DNA of 64,000 nt, from assembly GCF_037892195.1 (NCBI RefSeq), contig NZ_JATACI010000002.1, positions 3,775,225-3,839,224 of the forward strand. The letters run 5' to 3'. Position numbers and translations under genes: made by a program. Shown one piece after another: positions 1 to 9,306 of the stretch. Source of the stretch: Yoonia sp. GPGPB17 (lineage in GTDB: Bacteria > Pseudomonadota > Alphaproteobacteria > Rhodobacterales > Rhodobacteraceae). Numbering within the stretch: position 1 is the first letter of the stretch; the number at the start of each line of letters is the position of its first letter. The notes beneath the pieces are model-generated. The model saw nothing but the letters and a program-made list of their open reading frames with translations. It was not told the origin of the DNA and did not search any database.

Positions 1-257
1 ATATCGTCTAGCCGATCTACAAAGGGCTGCGGTTGGGGTGGCCGCCTTCCCAACCCGAATGAAGTGAAACTTGCCTGAAGATCAGGCATTCATGTATAGC
101 TTGTAAGTTGATCTAAAATACGCCTTTCGCGAGTATGTTGCGTTGGGAACAGAATAGAACGTGTCGGATGAATAAAGATTGTAGTGAGTTTTGAACCTGT
201 CAGCGAAAGTCTTGGTGTTCAGAACCTGACAGCAAACCGAGGTGAAGGAAGAACCAC

Positions 258-1307
258 ATGCCAGTCATCGCGACATTCAAAGCGATACAGTTTGGTGCGT
301 TCAGCAATCCTCCGGCCGGTGGCAACGATCCATTCGTTTTAGCGAATGACAATGCTGATGATTTCTTGAACGTCTCTATTGATGACGATGATACGGTAAT
401 TGATGGCGACACGATCACCAATGAGGTGCCTGACGACGGCAACCAGATTGCAACTGTTACGGATTCTGACGGAAATCTCGTCTCTACCGACGCCTGCTAT
501 ATCGAGTGGACTGCGACATATACCGGGGCGAACGGCCAGGTTATTGAGGTTTGGCGATTTGAACTCGACAATGGCTTAAGGCTTTTTGCCGTCTCGGAGA
601 TACCCGAGGCTGGTGTTGTGTTCACGACCAATAACAAAGATCAGGGTGCAGATAACCTTGACCCCGCTGACGTTCCCGACACACCATGCCTGACCCGGGG
701 CACGCTGATCAAAACGGCTGATGGGTTGCGGGCGATTGAAACTTTGCAGAAAGGCGATTCCATTGCGCTGTTTGACGAAGGATACGCCACGCTGCGCTGG
801 ATTGGTGCGCGCACCTTTGGCCCGTCAGAGCTGAAGTCAAAACCAAAACTATTGCCGATCCGGATTGTGCAAGGGGCGCTGGGCGAAGGGTTGCCCCAAC
901 GGGATATGCTTGTCTCACGGCAGCACAGGATGCTTGTGCGGTCAATGATTGCGATGCGGATGTTCGGGTCGCCCGAGGTTCTGATCGCGGCAAATAAGCT
1001 AACCCATCTGCCGGGTATCTTTGTCGATCACGGTATCGGATCAGTCACTTATTATCACCTGCTCTTTGATGATCACGAAATCATTCTTGCAGAAGGCGCG
1101 CCAACCGAAAGCCTGTTTACCGGACCTGAGGCATTGTCAGCGCTTGGTCCGGATGCACGGGAAGAAATATCCGAGATTTTCCCGGCTTTGCGCGCATTAG
1201 ATTATGCGCCGGTACCCGCGCGACTGATCCCCGCCACCAAGAAACAAAAAGAGCTGGCGCTCCGGCATCACAAGAACCAAAAGCAACTGTTCAACCTGAC
1301 CAGTTAG
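258..1307 (+). CDS. Hint domain-containing protein (Hint_2 type)
   Basis: 349 residues. The C-terminal half (from about residue 144) is a Hint domain of the Hint_2 kind: it opens with Cys144 in PCLTRGTLIKTADG, contains a LRWIGARTFGP strand, the SRQHRML block with the conserved His, and a YYHLLFDDHEIILAEGA strand pair. Hint folds act in autoproteolysis of inteins and Hedgehog-like proteins, and rhodobacteria carry many stand-alone copies, often on secreted proteins. The first 140 residues are Asp-rich and acidic and match nothing I recognise. There is no signal peptide, so export, if any, would be by a type I route. The ATG at 258 follows a purine-rich GGTGAAGGAAG site. The cleavage substrate is unknown. 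Confidence 0.85.
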   Translation: MPVIATFKAIQFGAFSNPPAGGNDPFVLANDNADDFLNVSIDDDDTVIDGDTITNEVPDDGNQIATVTDSDGNLVSTDACYIEWTATYTGANGQVIEVWRFELDNGLRLFAVSEIPEAGVVFTTNNKDQGADNLDPADVPDTPCLTRGTLIKTADGLRAIETLQKGDSIALFDEGYATLRWIGARTFGPSELKSKPKLLPIRIVQGALGEGLPQRDMLVSRQHRMLVRSMIAMRMFGSPEVLIAANKLTHLPGIFVDHGIGSVTYYHLLFDDHEIILAEGAPTESLFTGPEALSALGPDAREEISEIFPALRALDYAPVPARLIPATKKQKELALRHHKNQKQLFNLTS

Positions 1308-1454
1308 ATCCATGTCGTTCGCGTGGGTTAGGGCTCCGACCTGATGCAGATCCTGTTGCTATCCCGGTTGACCGGGATAGTCACGTGGCGCTGGTGGATT
1401 GGCCACCACACCATCTCGCTTGACCAACCCTGAAAACCCCACCATATCCCTGCC

Positions 1455-3253
1455 ATGACTGATCTTTCGCATATCCGTAACTTCTCGATCGTGGCGCATA
1501 TTGACCACGGCAAATCGACGCTTGCTGACCGCTTGATCCAATCCACCAACACGGTGGCCGATCGGGATATGAAGGCGCAGCTTCTCGATAGTATGGATAT
1601 CGAGCGCGAACGCGGGATCACGATCAAGGCCAACACGGTGCGCATCGACTACAAAGCCGACAATGGCGAGGATTATGTCCTTAACCTGATCGACACCCCC
1701 GGCCACGTCGACTTTGCCTATGAGGTATCGCGGTCCATGCGGGCCGTTGAAGGCTCCCTGCTGGTTGTGGACAGCACCCAGGGGGTGGAGGCGCAGACGC
1801 TGGCCAATGTCTACCAAGCCATTGATGCCGATCATGAAATCGTACCCGTCCTGAATAAGATCGATCTGCCCGCAGCGGAATGCGACCGGGTGGCCGAACA
1901 GATCGAAGACGTGATCGGCATCGACGCATCCGGCGCGATTCAGGTCAGCGCCAAAACCGGCATTGGGATTAAGGACACGCTGGAAGCTATCGTCAACCTG
2001 CTGCCCCCGCCTGAGGGTGACCGCGATGCGCCGCTCAAGGCGATGCTGGTGGATTCATGGTACGACAGCTACCTCGGCGTCATCGTTCTGGTCCGCGTCA
2101 TCGACGGGGTGATGAAAAAGAACGACCGGGTTAAGTTCATGTCGAACGGCACGATCCACGGGATCGACAAGATCGGCGTGTTCCGCCCGCAGATGCAGGA
2201 CGTGGCCGAACTGGGGCCGGGTGAGATCGGGTTCATTACGGCCTCCATCAAGCAGGTGCGCGATACCCGAGTGGGGGATACGATCACCTCGGAACGCAAA
2301 GGCTCCGAGGTGGCGCTGGACGGTTTTAAGCCCGCACAGCCGGTGGTGTTCTGCGGGCTGTTCCCCGTGGACAGCTCCGAATTCGAAGACCTGCGCGATG
2401 CCATCGACAAGCTGGCGCTCAACGATGCGTCCTTCAGCAATGAGATGGAAACGTCAGCGGCCCTCGGCTTCGGCTTCCGCTGCGGCTTCCTCGGGCTTCT
2501 TCACCTCGAAGTCATCCGCGACCGGATTGAGCGGGAATACAACATTGAGCTGATCACGACGGCGCCGTCGGTCATCTACCACGTCTACATGCGCGATGGA
2601 GAGATGATCGAGTTGCACAACCCCGCCGACATGCCTGACATGACCCATGTGGACCATCTGGAGGAACCGCGGATCAAGGCCACAATCCTTGTGCCCGATG
2701 ACTACCTCGGCGATGTGCTGAAACTCTGTCAGGATCGGCGGGGGTACAGCAGGACCTGACCTATGCAGGCTCCCGCGCGATGGTGGTCTATGACCTGCCG
2801 CTGAACGAGGTGGTATTTGACTTCTATGACCGGCTGAAATCCGTGACCAAGGGCTATGCGTCTTTTGATTACCAGATGACGGGGTATCAACAGGACAATC
2901 TGGTGAAAATGTCGGTGCTGGTGAACGACGAACCCGTCGATGCGCTGTCCATGATGGTGCACCGTGACCGGGCCGAGATGCGCGGACGGGCGATGGTCGA
3001 AAAGCTCAAAGATCTGATCCCCCGCCACATGTTCAAAATCCCGATCCAGGCGGCCATCGGCGGCAAAGTCATCGCGCGCGAGACGCTCTCCGCACTGCGC
3101 AAAGACGTGACGGCCAAATGCTATGGCGGCGACGCGACGCGGAAACGCAAGCTCTTGGACAAGCAGAAGGCCGGTAAGAAAAAGATGCGGCAGTTCGGGA
3201 AAGTGGATATCCCTCAGGAAGCGTTTATTTCGGCGTTGAAGATGGATGGGTAG
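1455..3253 (+). pseudogene. lepA: Elongation factor 4 (LepA), one-base frameshift
   Basis: LepA/EF-4 is a ribosome-associated GTPase that back-translocates or remodels stalled ribosomes. The first segment (1455-2759) has the P-loop AHIDHGKST, the DTPGHVDF G3 motif, the NKID G4 motif and the translation-factor barrel. The remainder, ending in the LepA-specific lysine-rich tail, continues in another frame to 3253. The break is at the G run 2740-2744 just after CQDRR. One extra G restores the family sequence and gives 599 residues, the usual LepA length. It is therefore either a true loss-of-function mutation or an undercalled homopolymer; the same error type recurs in this window, so I favour an artefact. 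The identification itself is secure. Confidence 0.95.
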
Positions 3254-3438
3254 GTTGGACGAACTAGTTTCAACATAGCAACGTTGTTTTGTGTCAAGTG
3301 AGCAGTCTAGTCACCATCTTTTGCGATACTCCAAGTTTATGGTCCGGAAGTCGCGGGTTATCTTTGATGCTTTGTCGGCTTGACGGAAATGGACTGCACT
3401 TCGGGTTCATCCTGCAATGAACTACTCCTGAAACAGAC

Positions 3439-4071
3439 CTACTTTATGGCATCTTTGATCTGGCGAATTGCCTCTTCTTCGAAAAGAGTATCAATTGACC
3501 CTTCAGGATTAGGGGTGAAAAAGAGTTCTTCATAGCTAGTCGTCACTGGAACCATACTAGGGCCAATCAGATTTTGTTCGGTACCTTCCTGAAAACCAAG
3601 TAGGTTTGGGTCAACAAATCCCCGTATCCGATATGTGCCGTCTTCGTTTCGTGAAATTGACTCCAGCTGGCCAAATGAGCTGCCATCTTCGTTGAAGAAG
3701 ATCGACTTGCGCGCAGATTCGGTTATCGCTGCGAGAGTGAATGTGCCGTTGTTTCGAGAGTCACATGTATCTTCGACTGCGCGCACTTCGGAAAGCTCCA
3801 TGCTGACTCGTGTACCATCACAAAACTCGAAATTCTGGCCAGTCATTACCGCTTCGGGTCCTGTTAGAAAGTATCCAAGCCGCGGGCGGATATTACTTAG
3901 GAGCCTGTAGTGGGTCGCGATCCTCTGATCCGCCTCAGTTTGCGAACTTTGAGCCACGGCAGCGACAGTCTGGCCCAGACAAACTGCTGCCGTGAGCAGT
4001 CCGCGTGTGACTAAGGATCTAAGTACGTCACCGTAATTTGCCCGGTTTGCAAAGGAATGCGGATTATCCAT
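3439..4071 (-). CDS. Exported protein of unknown function
   Basis: 210 residues with an N-terminal hydrophobic segment (about residues 24-41, ending AAVAQS) that looks like a Sec signal peptide with a longer than usual n-region, so the true start may be internal. The mature part is acidic and mostly beta-like, with two Cys (FEFCDG, EDTCDS) that could form a disulfide. It contains repeated short motifs around FNEDGSSFG and RNEDGTYR. I do not recognise a family. It lies 55 bases downstream of another minus-strand membrane-protein gene and may be cotranscribed with it. Confidence 0.6.
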   Translation of the reverse strand: MDNPHSFANRANYGDVLRSLVTRGLLTAAVCLGQTVAAVAQSSQTEADQRIATHYRLLSNIRPRLGYFLTGPEAVMTGQNFEFCDGTRVSMELSEVRAVEDTCDSRNNGTFTLAAITESARKSIFFNEDGSSFGQLESISRNEDGTYRIRGFVDPNLLGFQEGTEQNLIGPSMVPVTTSYEELFFTPNPEGSIDTLFEEEAIRQIKDAIK

Positions 4072-4126
4072 TTTTCCTTTTTTCCCGTTATTGTGCCGAC
4101 GACTATTACGCTATCTGCGGTTGTAA

Positions 4127-4597
4127 CTAGATGCAATAACGGTGGAACCCCCCGGTGCCAAACAAACGTTCCAATTCTGTTTGTTGCTGTTGCGATAAAG
4201 CTATGTGGTTCAGATGTGCCGTTTGCGACTCAGCCAATCTCATTCCTGCCGACCTGCTGGTAGCCAAAGAGTACAGTATGCAAAAGGAAACGAGAGGGAC
4301 TATCACAAACTTGAGCCATTCGTCTGAGTCGCCCACGCCGGACCGAACCGCCTTTGTTAGCAGTGCCAAAAACGCCGCCAAGGCATACAGCAATTGGTCG
4401 TCCCTAAAGCCGGACACAATAGCGATAACTGAGTGAGAGAGGATTTCATTGACACTAGAAGGAACTTCCCAAAGTCCAACGTCAAAATATAGATAGTATC
4501 CGTAAAGGAAGGAATATCCCACGAGATAGAGCGACGCAGAAAGCAAGGTTATGGCGATCGCAAGTCTAACGTCGGTCATTCCGTTCCTCCCAAGCAA
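4127..4597 (-). CDS. Multi-pass membrane protein of unknown function
   Basis: 156 residues with three to four hydrophobic segments: about residues 10-35 (IAITLLSASLYLVGYSFLYG), 50-62, 68-85 (YALAAFLALLTKAV) and 93-112 (VIVPLVSFCILYSLA). The C-terminal tail of about 45 residues is polar and Gln-rich. No family is recognised. An intact six-C run at 4148-4153 lies inside the gene and reads in frame, which matters as a control for the G/C-run frameshifts elsewhere. It is likely the first gene of a two-gene unit with the exported protein at 3439-4071. Confidence 0.55.
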   Translation of the reverse strand: MLGRNGMTDVRLAIAITLLSASLYLVGYSFLYGYYLYFDVGLWEVPSSVNEILSHSVIAIVSGFRDDQLLYALAAFLALLTKAVRSGVGDSDEWLKFVIVPLVSFCILYSLATSRSAGMRLAESQTAHLNHIALSQQQQTELERLFGTGGFHRYCI

Positions 4598-4687
4598 AAA
4601 CTAAGAAAAGTGTCATAGTTTAAGGTTAACGACACGATAACGCCTCGAACTCCAAAGTATAGATGTCGCGTCTTTCGCTAGAGGAAC

Positions 4688-4891
4688 TCAAGAATGACCC
4701 CGTACCTCCCGCCATCCATCCTCATCCACCGCCTTCAACCGCTTGAGCGCCGCTTCCGCCTCGGCCCGGAGCGCCGCTTTCGCGTCGCGCTTCACCACCT
4801 CCACCTCGGCCACCAGCGTGTCGACTTCGGGCAACGACGTGCCAGTCGCCGCCGAGCCGAGGTTGATTGCGCGTTGACGACCGGCGGGCAC
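4688..4891 (-). pseudogene. Possible 3' remnant of an unidentified gene
   Basis: A 67-codon frame rich in Ala, Glu, Lys and Arg (EVEVVKRDAKAALRAEAEAA), helical in character and GC-rich like the coding DNA around it. The flanks at 4598-4690 and 4892-4984 are more AT-rich and non-coding. No good ribosome site precedes the first start. It may be the tail of a coiled-coil protein whose 5' part has been lost, or a chance frame. If it is not real, 4598-4984 holds no gene. Confidence 0.25.
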
Positions 4892-4984
4892 CCGACATCA
4901 AACAAAGCCATGAACCCGACGAGACTATAATACTCAACTACGACGACAGCCGCAGAGAGAGCGCATTCTCATCGACACTAAATC

Positions 4985-5353
4985 TCAGACGAACCCCCGC
5001 ACCCAAAGCACGAATAGCAGTAAAACGGCCGTTACCAGCAAGGCAAGTGCAATCGACGCCACCAGATTGAGCGCCGCATCGCGCCGTTGTGTCGCGATAT
5101 CAACACTGCCCAGATGGGCCATGACGTTGCGGTGCGCCCTTTGCGCCTTTGCCATATCAATCATTTTGGCCAGCTTTGGATTTGCGGCCAAGGCAACGCC
5201 CTGCGCCAGATAGCTCGCATCCTGGCGTACCCGGCGCGGTAGCAGCCGCCCCGCCTTGCGGATCTGCGCGTCAAGGGACTTGCCACGCACGCGTAGCTGA
5301 CCCTCCATCGCCGCACGCACTTCGTCCACCATCTGTTGCAACGTCTTTGCCAT
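4985..5353 (-). CDS. Small tail-anchored membrane protein
   Basis: 122 residues. The first 95 are soluble, basic and helical. Residues about 98-118 (LVASIALALLVTAVLLLFVL) form a single C-terminal membrane anchor followed by a short tail, so the bulk should face the cytoplasm. It is divergently arranged with the alpha/beta hydrolase at 5433, with 79 bases between the two starts that must hold both promoters. I chose the ATG at 5353; longer readings run into the hydrolase and have no conservation-like character. No function is assigned. Confidence 0.65.
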   Translation of the reverse strand: MAKTLQQMVDEVRAAMEGQLRVRGKSLDAQIRKAGRLLPRRVRQDASYLAQGVALAANPKLAKMIDMAKAQRAHRNVMAHLGSVDIATQRRDAALNLVASIALALLVTAVLLLFVLWVRGFV

Positions 5354-5432
5354 GGCGCACCGGGTAAAGGCTCGGGGCGATTTGCTCAATCCCTCTGGTC
5401 CCCGGCGGCGCGGAAGGGTAGCAAGTAGATGC

Positions 5433-6170
5433 ATGTTGAACACGGTGACATATGACGGGCCTGCTGGCCCACCGCTGCTGATCGCGCATGGGCTCTTTGG
5501 GTCGGCGCGCAACTGGGGGTGATTGCGAAGCGGTTGTCGGCCGCGCGGACCGTGATCGCAGTGGATATGCGGAACCATGGCAGCAGCGATTGGTCCGATA
5601 GCCACAGCTACGCCGATCTGGCGGGTGATCTGGCCGACGTGATCACCGAACCTGCGGATGTGCTGGGGCATTCGATGGGGGGCAAGGCGGCGATGGTGCT
5701 GGCGTTGCAGAACCCCGCTTTGGTCAACCGCCTGATCGTCGCCGATATCGCGCCGGTCAGCTATGGGCACAGCCAGATGGGACCGATTGAGGCGATGCGC
5801 CGCGTTGATCTGGCAACCATCGAAAACCGAAGCAATGCGAAAACACAGCTCGGCACTTTGGAACCGGGTGTCGCCGACTTCCTGCTGCAAAGCCTTGATA
5901 TGAAAGAGGGGCGCTGGCGGCTGAACCTTGATATCCTCAGGGCCGAAATGGATAAGATCATCGGATTCCCCGACATCACGGGGCGGTTTGACGGACCGAC
6001 GTTGTTCCTGTCAGGCGGCGCATCCGACTATGTGCAACGCGAAGCGCGGCCCCAAATCAAAACCCTTTTCCCCAACGCCAAATTCGCCAAAATCCCCGGC
6101 GCTTAGCCACTGGCTGCACGCCGAAAAACCGCGCGAGTTTGAGGCTGCAGTCAGCGCTTTCCTTGGCTGA
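5433..6170 (+). pseudogene. Alpha/beta-fold hydrolase, two frameshifts
   Basis: An alpha/beta hydrolase of the esterase type. It has an oxyanion-hole IAHGLFGSARNW block, a DMRNHGSSDW block, the nucleophile elbow GHSMGG (Ser catalytic), and a C-terminal HW motif that supplies the catalytic His. Three frames are needed to read it. The G run 5515-5519 needs one more G to join NWG to VIAKRL, and the T pair near 6103-6104 needs one base removed to join KIPGA to HWLHAEKP. After both corrections it is 245 residues, normal for the family. Either it is a decayed gene or the sequence has two indel errors. An intact G6 at 5677-5682 encodes the nucleophile elbow. The substrate is unknown. Confidence 0.85.
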
Positions 6171-6242
6171 CAGACACAGCCTTGCCCGCCCCGGCGCGGC
6201 CCGCTAATCTGCGGTGAAATCGTCTAACGAAAGAGACCCATC

Positions 6243-6356
6243 ATGACCCGTATCGCCCTGATCATCGCCATCCTCGGCTTGGCCGCATGTGAAACCGTAC
6301 AAGGGGTGGGCCGCGATATCACCAACGCCGGGGCCGCGATCGACCGCTCACTTTAG
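6243..6356 (+). CDS. Entericidin A/B-like lipopeptide
   Basis: A 37-residue peptide: a hydrophobic signal (RIALIIAILGLAA), a lipobox LAAC with Cys16 as the lipidation site, then a short helix with the pattern ETVQGVGRDITNAGAAI. This is the layout of the EcnA/EcnB family, small membrane lipoproteins of an antidote/toxin pair in enterobacteria and ubiquitous single copies in alphaproteobacteria. An AAAGAGA ribosome site lies 8 bases upstream of the ATG. It would be processed by signal peptidase II. The physiological role in this lineage is unclear. Confidence 0.85.
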   Translation: MTRIALIIAILGLAACETVQGVGRDITNAGAAIDRSL

Positions 6357-6366
6357 GGCGCGCCTA

Positions 6367-6555
6367 TCAGCCTTTGTTGGTCGTGATGGCCTGCGCCACA
6401 TAGTAGCTGACAGGCATGGCCAGCACGGCCCCAACACCCGCCGCAATCACGATGGGCACCAATGTGTCATACCCGGCGGTCAGGGCCGCGATAACCAGAA
6501 TACCGGCCATTGTTGTGCCGATGAATGAATAAAGCATGGATGCAAGACGCAGCAT
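6367..6555 (-). CDS. Small two-helix membrane protein
   Basis: 62 residues with two membrane segments, about 5-28 (ASMLYSFIGTTMAGILVIAA) and 35-55 (LVPIVIAAGVGAVLAMPVSY), joined by a short GYD loop. I recall similar short proteins in rhodobacterial genomes, sometimes misnamed CTP synthetase, but no function is established. The ATG at 6555 was chosen because it follows a GGAG site; an upstream in-frame start at 6585 would add ten poorly placed residues. It is convergent with the entericidin-like gene, 10 bases between their stops. Confidence 0.7.
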   Translation of the reverse strand: MLRLASMLYSFIGTTMAGILVIAALTAGYDTLVPIVIAAGVGAVLAMPVSYYVAQAITTNKG

Positions 6556-7041
6556 TGGGATCACTCCAGTGAATGTGATGTGCAAAGCTTAACAATCGGG
6601 GGTATGCCGCGTCATTGACTCAGGTCAAACGCGCGTGGATCTAAACACAAGAATATGATTTTATTTGTAAAATATTGAGTAGCGGTGCGCTCACACGGAG
6701 CGCATTCGAACTGCATCATGCCTAATTCTGATGATGCCGCAACTGATCAAATTGACTACCCCGCAGCTCAATGCCGCAGATCGAGTGCCGCCTGACTTTC
6801 CACCTACCTCATCTTTGGTGCACCCCGCCTGACGCGGAAGGCGCTGCGCCAGTCGTTCCAACCCGTCCGGCGTCATCTTGCAAAGCGCAGTAATAAGCGC
6901 CGATTTTCAATCCTCCTCGTCGGTTGGGCGCCATGTCACGCGTTCGGTTGATACCAACCCATCTAGTACTGTTGAATGAAGAAATGGCCGCTCGCCGCGT
7001 TGAGTTGGCCATTCTGAAAACAGCCAACCACATCGCCTAAG
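6556..7041. other. 486-base stretch without a recognisable gene
   Basis: The left part (to about 6690) is AT-rich and looks like a promoter or leader region. The right part (6700-7040) is GC-rich and coding-like in composition but broken in all frames. A plus-strand frame ending at the TAA at 7038-7040 reads LLNEEMAARRVELAIL, which resembles the tail of a real protein, so this may be a decayed gene. I cannot name it. Confidence 0.4.
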
Positions 7042-7446
7042 TCACGCGGTGTCGCGTGGACGGAGAAGGAACAGGCCCCCCAAGCCTCCGATCGTGCCGA
7101 TCACATGGTTCATCTCTGCGACGACGTCCGGCGCGTGTAGACCCCAGACCGGCCAAGCCGCCCACCAACCAAGATAGTAGAATACGGCCATGAAGGTCAC
7201 GATGCCCCAGGCCTCGCCAGTGAGTTTCGCAGCCCTGACAGCGACCCAAACCAGCAGCAGGTTGACCCCTAGCGCCAGCATCGCGCCGCGAAACGCATGG
7301 TAATTTGAATGGGTCGGCGCATCGGGCAGATTCACAGACTGAAACTCTGGGTTCCAGGTAAAGTTGATTGTGTACCAAAAGCTGATGAAGCCCCCGATCA
7401 GGCCAAGCAAAAGCAAAAGCCGACCGACCAAAATTCTTGAGTTCAT
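7042..7446 (-). CDS. Four-helix inner-membrane protein
   Basis: 134 residues with four hydrophobic segments, at about 4-23, 55-75, 83-102 and 112-128, and a conserved-looking loop with WNPEFQSVNLPDAPTH between the first two. The topology resembles small DUF4345/DoxX-size proteins, but I do not make that assignment. The ATG at 7446 follows AAAGGAAA. It contains an intact six-C run (7076-7081) read in frame. It is 151 bases downstream of the Crp/Fnr remnant's stop-side flank and probably transcribed alone. Confidence 0.6.
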   Translation of the reverse strand: MNSRILVGRLLLLLGLIGGFISFWYTINFTWNPEFQSVNLPDAPTHSNYHAFRGAMLALGVNLLLVWVAVRAAKLTGEAWGIVTFMAVFYYLGWWAAWPVWGLHAPDVVAEMNHVIGTIGGLGGLFLLRPRDTA

Positions 7447-7597
7447 TTCACGTTTCCTTTGTGGCGGCACGTAACCGCAGTGTCATTCAAGTGCAATTCA
7501 CGCTCTTGCAAAGTGAAAACTATGCCCATCGAAGGAGGGAACAGCACCTTCTCCGGCCTGCCGTATCGTGGGCGGGGGCTTCACGCCTTATCTTTTG

Positions 7598-8137
7598 TTA
7601 AGAGAGGTGTGCTTTCTTGCGAATTCTGCTGAGCGAGACCGGTGTTATCCCAAGATAAGACGCTATGTAGTGCAGTGGAACGAAATCCAGAATGTCTGGT
7701 TCTTCTGCGATCAAGGCCCGGTACCGCTCTTCCGGCGTTCTCGCAATACGGTCCACGAAAAGGTCTTGATAGTTCACCAAGCAGTGGACCATGACTGATT
7801 CCATGTAATCCTTCAGGCCAGGAGTTCGCGCTGCCTCCCGCTCGAACTCGGCTTTGCCCAGCAAACGCACCACACAAGGTGTAATGGTCTCAAGTTCGTA
7901 TTTACTTGGTTCTTCGGTGTGCATGTTCTGCAAAGAGGCGCAGAGTTCGCCGGGCAGGAAGAACTTTACTGAGACATCCGCACCATCCTTGTTGTGCCAG
8001 AGCCGAATACAACCAGACTCAATGAAGTAGGCGTCTTAGCTCACATCGCCGAAGTGTAGAAGCGTGCAGTGTTTCGGAAACGTCTTGGAAACGCCGAGCC
8101 GTGAGAACAATCCTTGTAGCTCATCCGAAACCTTCAT
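7598..8137 (-). pseudogene. Crp/Fnr-family regulator with an in-frame stop
   Basis: Reads as a 179-codon Crp/Fnr-type regulator interrupted once by TAA near 8037, between GDVS and DAYFIESGCIRLWHN. The N-terminal part is a cyclic-nucleotide-binding-like beta roll. The C-terminal part has the HTH region LHYIASYLGITPVSLSRIRK, where the second helix would contact DNA; this short C-terminal form is typical of regulators with no canonical Fnr Cys cluster. A substitution (AAA or GAA to TAA) would explain the break, unlike the homopolymer indels elsewhere. The downstream part has an in-frame start near 7933 but would lack the ligand domain. Confidence 0.8.
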
Positions 8138-8344
8138 GTGTGCTTTCCTACCCTTCAATCGCCCGCAGACAGCCTTTTGCATTGGTAATAGTGGCAAGTC
8201 GCAACGCGCAAGCTGTCCGCACGCCCATCTACGCAATTGCCAATCGCATCACAAAGCTACCGAAGCAGACATTGATTCTGAAAAATGCTAAAGCGGTTTT
8301 GCCTCAAAGCAGCCTATTGATGGTGCCGTCATGTCTTGTCAGCT

Positions 8345-8826
8345 TCATTCCATCTCGGCGCTTACCCCCGGACCCCAGCGCGCGATCAACCGCTCTTTGA
8401 TCTGGTCGCGTGCCTGCCGGTAAAGATCCAGTCGTGCTTCGCGGTTGTCGCCAAGGCCGGTGGGGTCAAGGATGGGCCAGTACTCGACATCCAGATGGTA
8501 AAACTGCGTCAGGTCCAGCGCGCGCCGCTGACTGGTAGGCGACAGCGCCAGCACCAGATCAAAGGATGACAGGTCATCGCCCCAATCCTCCATCTCATCG
8601 AAGGAACGTGATCGGTGGCGCGACAGTTCCACGCCAATCTCGGCGCAGACGGCGATGGAGAAGCCATCAATCTCAAGGTCGTTTTTCACGCCGACCGACT
8701 GAATATAGCACTCGGTCCCATAGAGCTTTTTCATGATCCCTTCGGCCATCGGCGAACGGACTGAGTTGTGGTCACAGCAAAACAGCACCGACTGCGGAAG
8801 GTCTTCGTATTTGCCCCCTCCGCCAT
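8345..8826 (-). pseudogene. Low-molecular-weight phosphatase family protein, 5' frameshift
   Basis: A member of the low-molecular-weight protein tyrosine phosphatase / arsenate reductase fold. The P-loop is FCCDHNSVRSP, where the C-X5-R-S signature (Cys, Arg) is intact, and a DPT motif carrying the general-acid Asp appears near the end (LDPTGLGDN). In related genomes this gene follows UPF0262 with a tiny gap. Here the ATG at 8826 is two bases from the UPF0262 stop, but the frame from it is joined to the P-loop only if the C run at 8814-8818 gains one base, giving 160 residues. The catalytic part is unbroken. Confidence 0.85.
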
Positions 8827-8828
8827 CT

Positions 8829-9306
8829 TCAGCCCCCGAAGTGCAGAACGCAGATAAGGGTGAACAGGCGGCGTGCCGTATCGACGTCGACGTCTGCTTT
8901 GCCCTCAAGCCGTTCCTGCAACACCCGCGCGCCTTCGTTGTGGATGCCACGACGCGCCATGTCGATCGTCTCGATCTGGCTGGGGGCAGGGTTTTGACGG
9001 CATCAAAATAGCTTTCGCAGATCTGGAAGTAGTCCTTCACGACCTGCCGAAACGGGCCAAGCGACAGATGAAACTCACCCGCCGGATTGTCATCTTCCTG
9101 CTTGAGGTCAAACACCAATCGGCGTTCCTTGATCGACAGGTTCAGTTTGTAGGGACCGGCTGGCACATCACGTCCATCGCGGGCGGGCATGGTAAAGCTG
9201 TTGTCTTCCAACAGATCAAACATCGCCACTTTACGCTCCTGATCAATCTCAGGGGTGGGGGTGGCAGATTGCGATCATCAATCGCGATGTGGGTGATTTT
9301 GCTCAT
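8829..9306 (-). pseudogene. UPF0262 family protein, two frameshifts
   Basis: Matches UPF0262, a protein of about 158 residues found next to hisD in many alphaproteobacteria, function unknown. Recognisable blocks are SKITHIAIDD, NLSIKERRLVFD, EFHLSLGPFRQVVKDYF and, in another frame, [15 protein letters not shown]. The G runs at 9257-9261 (plus strand) and 8982-8986 are each one base short of restoring LPPPTPEID and [10 protein letters not shown]. With both corrected the length is 159 residues. The start ATG (9306) overlaps the hisD stop as ATGA, which implies translational coupling. Two independent disruptions inside one small gene point to a sequencing cause or real decay. Confidence 0.85.

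Noticed and set aside
2736..2760. Programmed frameshift in lepA at the G run
   Set aside because: No slippery X XXY YYZ heptamer in frame, no clear downstream pseudoknot, and lepA is not known to use frameshifting. The same five-for-six pattern in six other places favours an indel or base-calling problem.
8345..9229. A real fusion of UPF0262 and a phosphatase in one reading frame
   Set aside because: The middle of the long frame ([13 protein letters not shown] to CTSG) is a wrong-frame translation. In the corrected frames UPF0262 ends with its own stop two bases before the phosphatase ATG.
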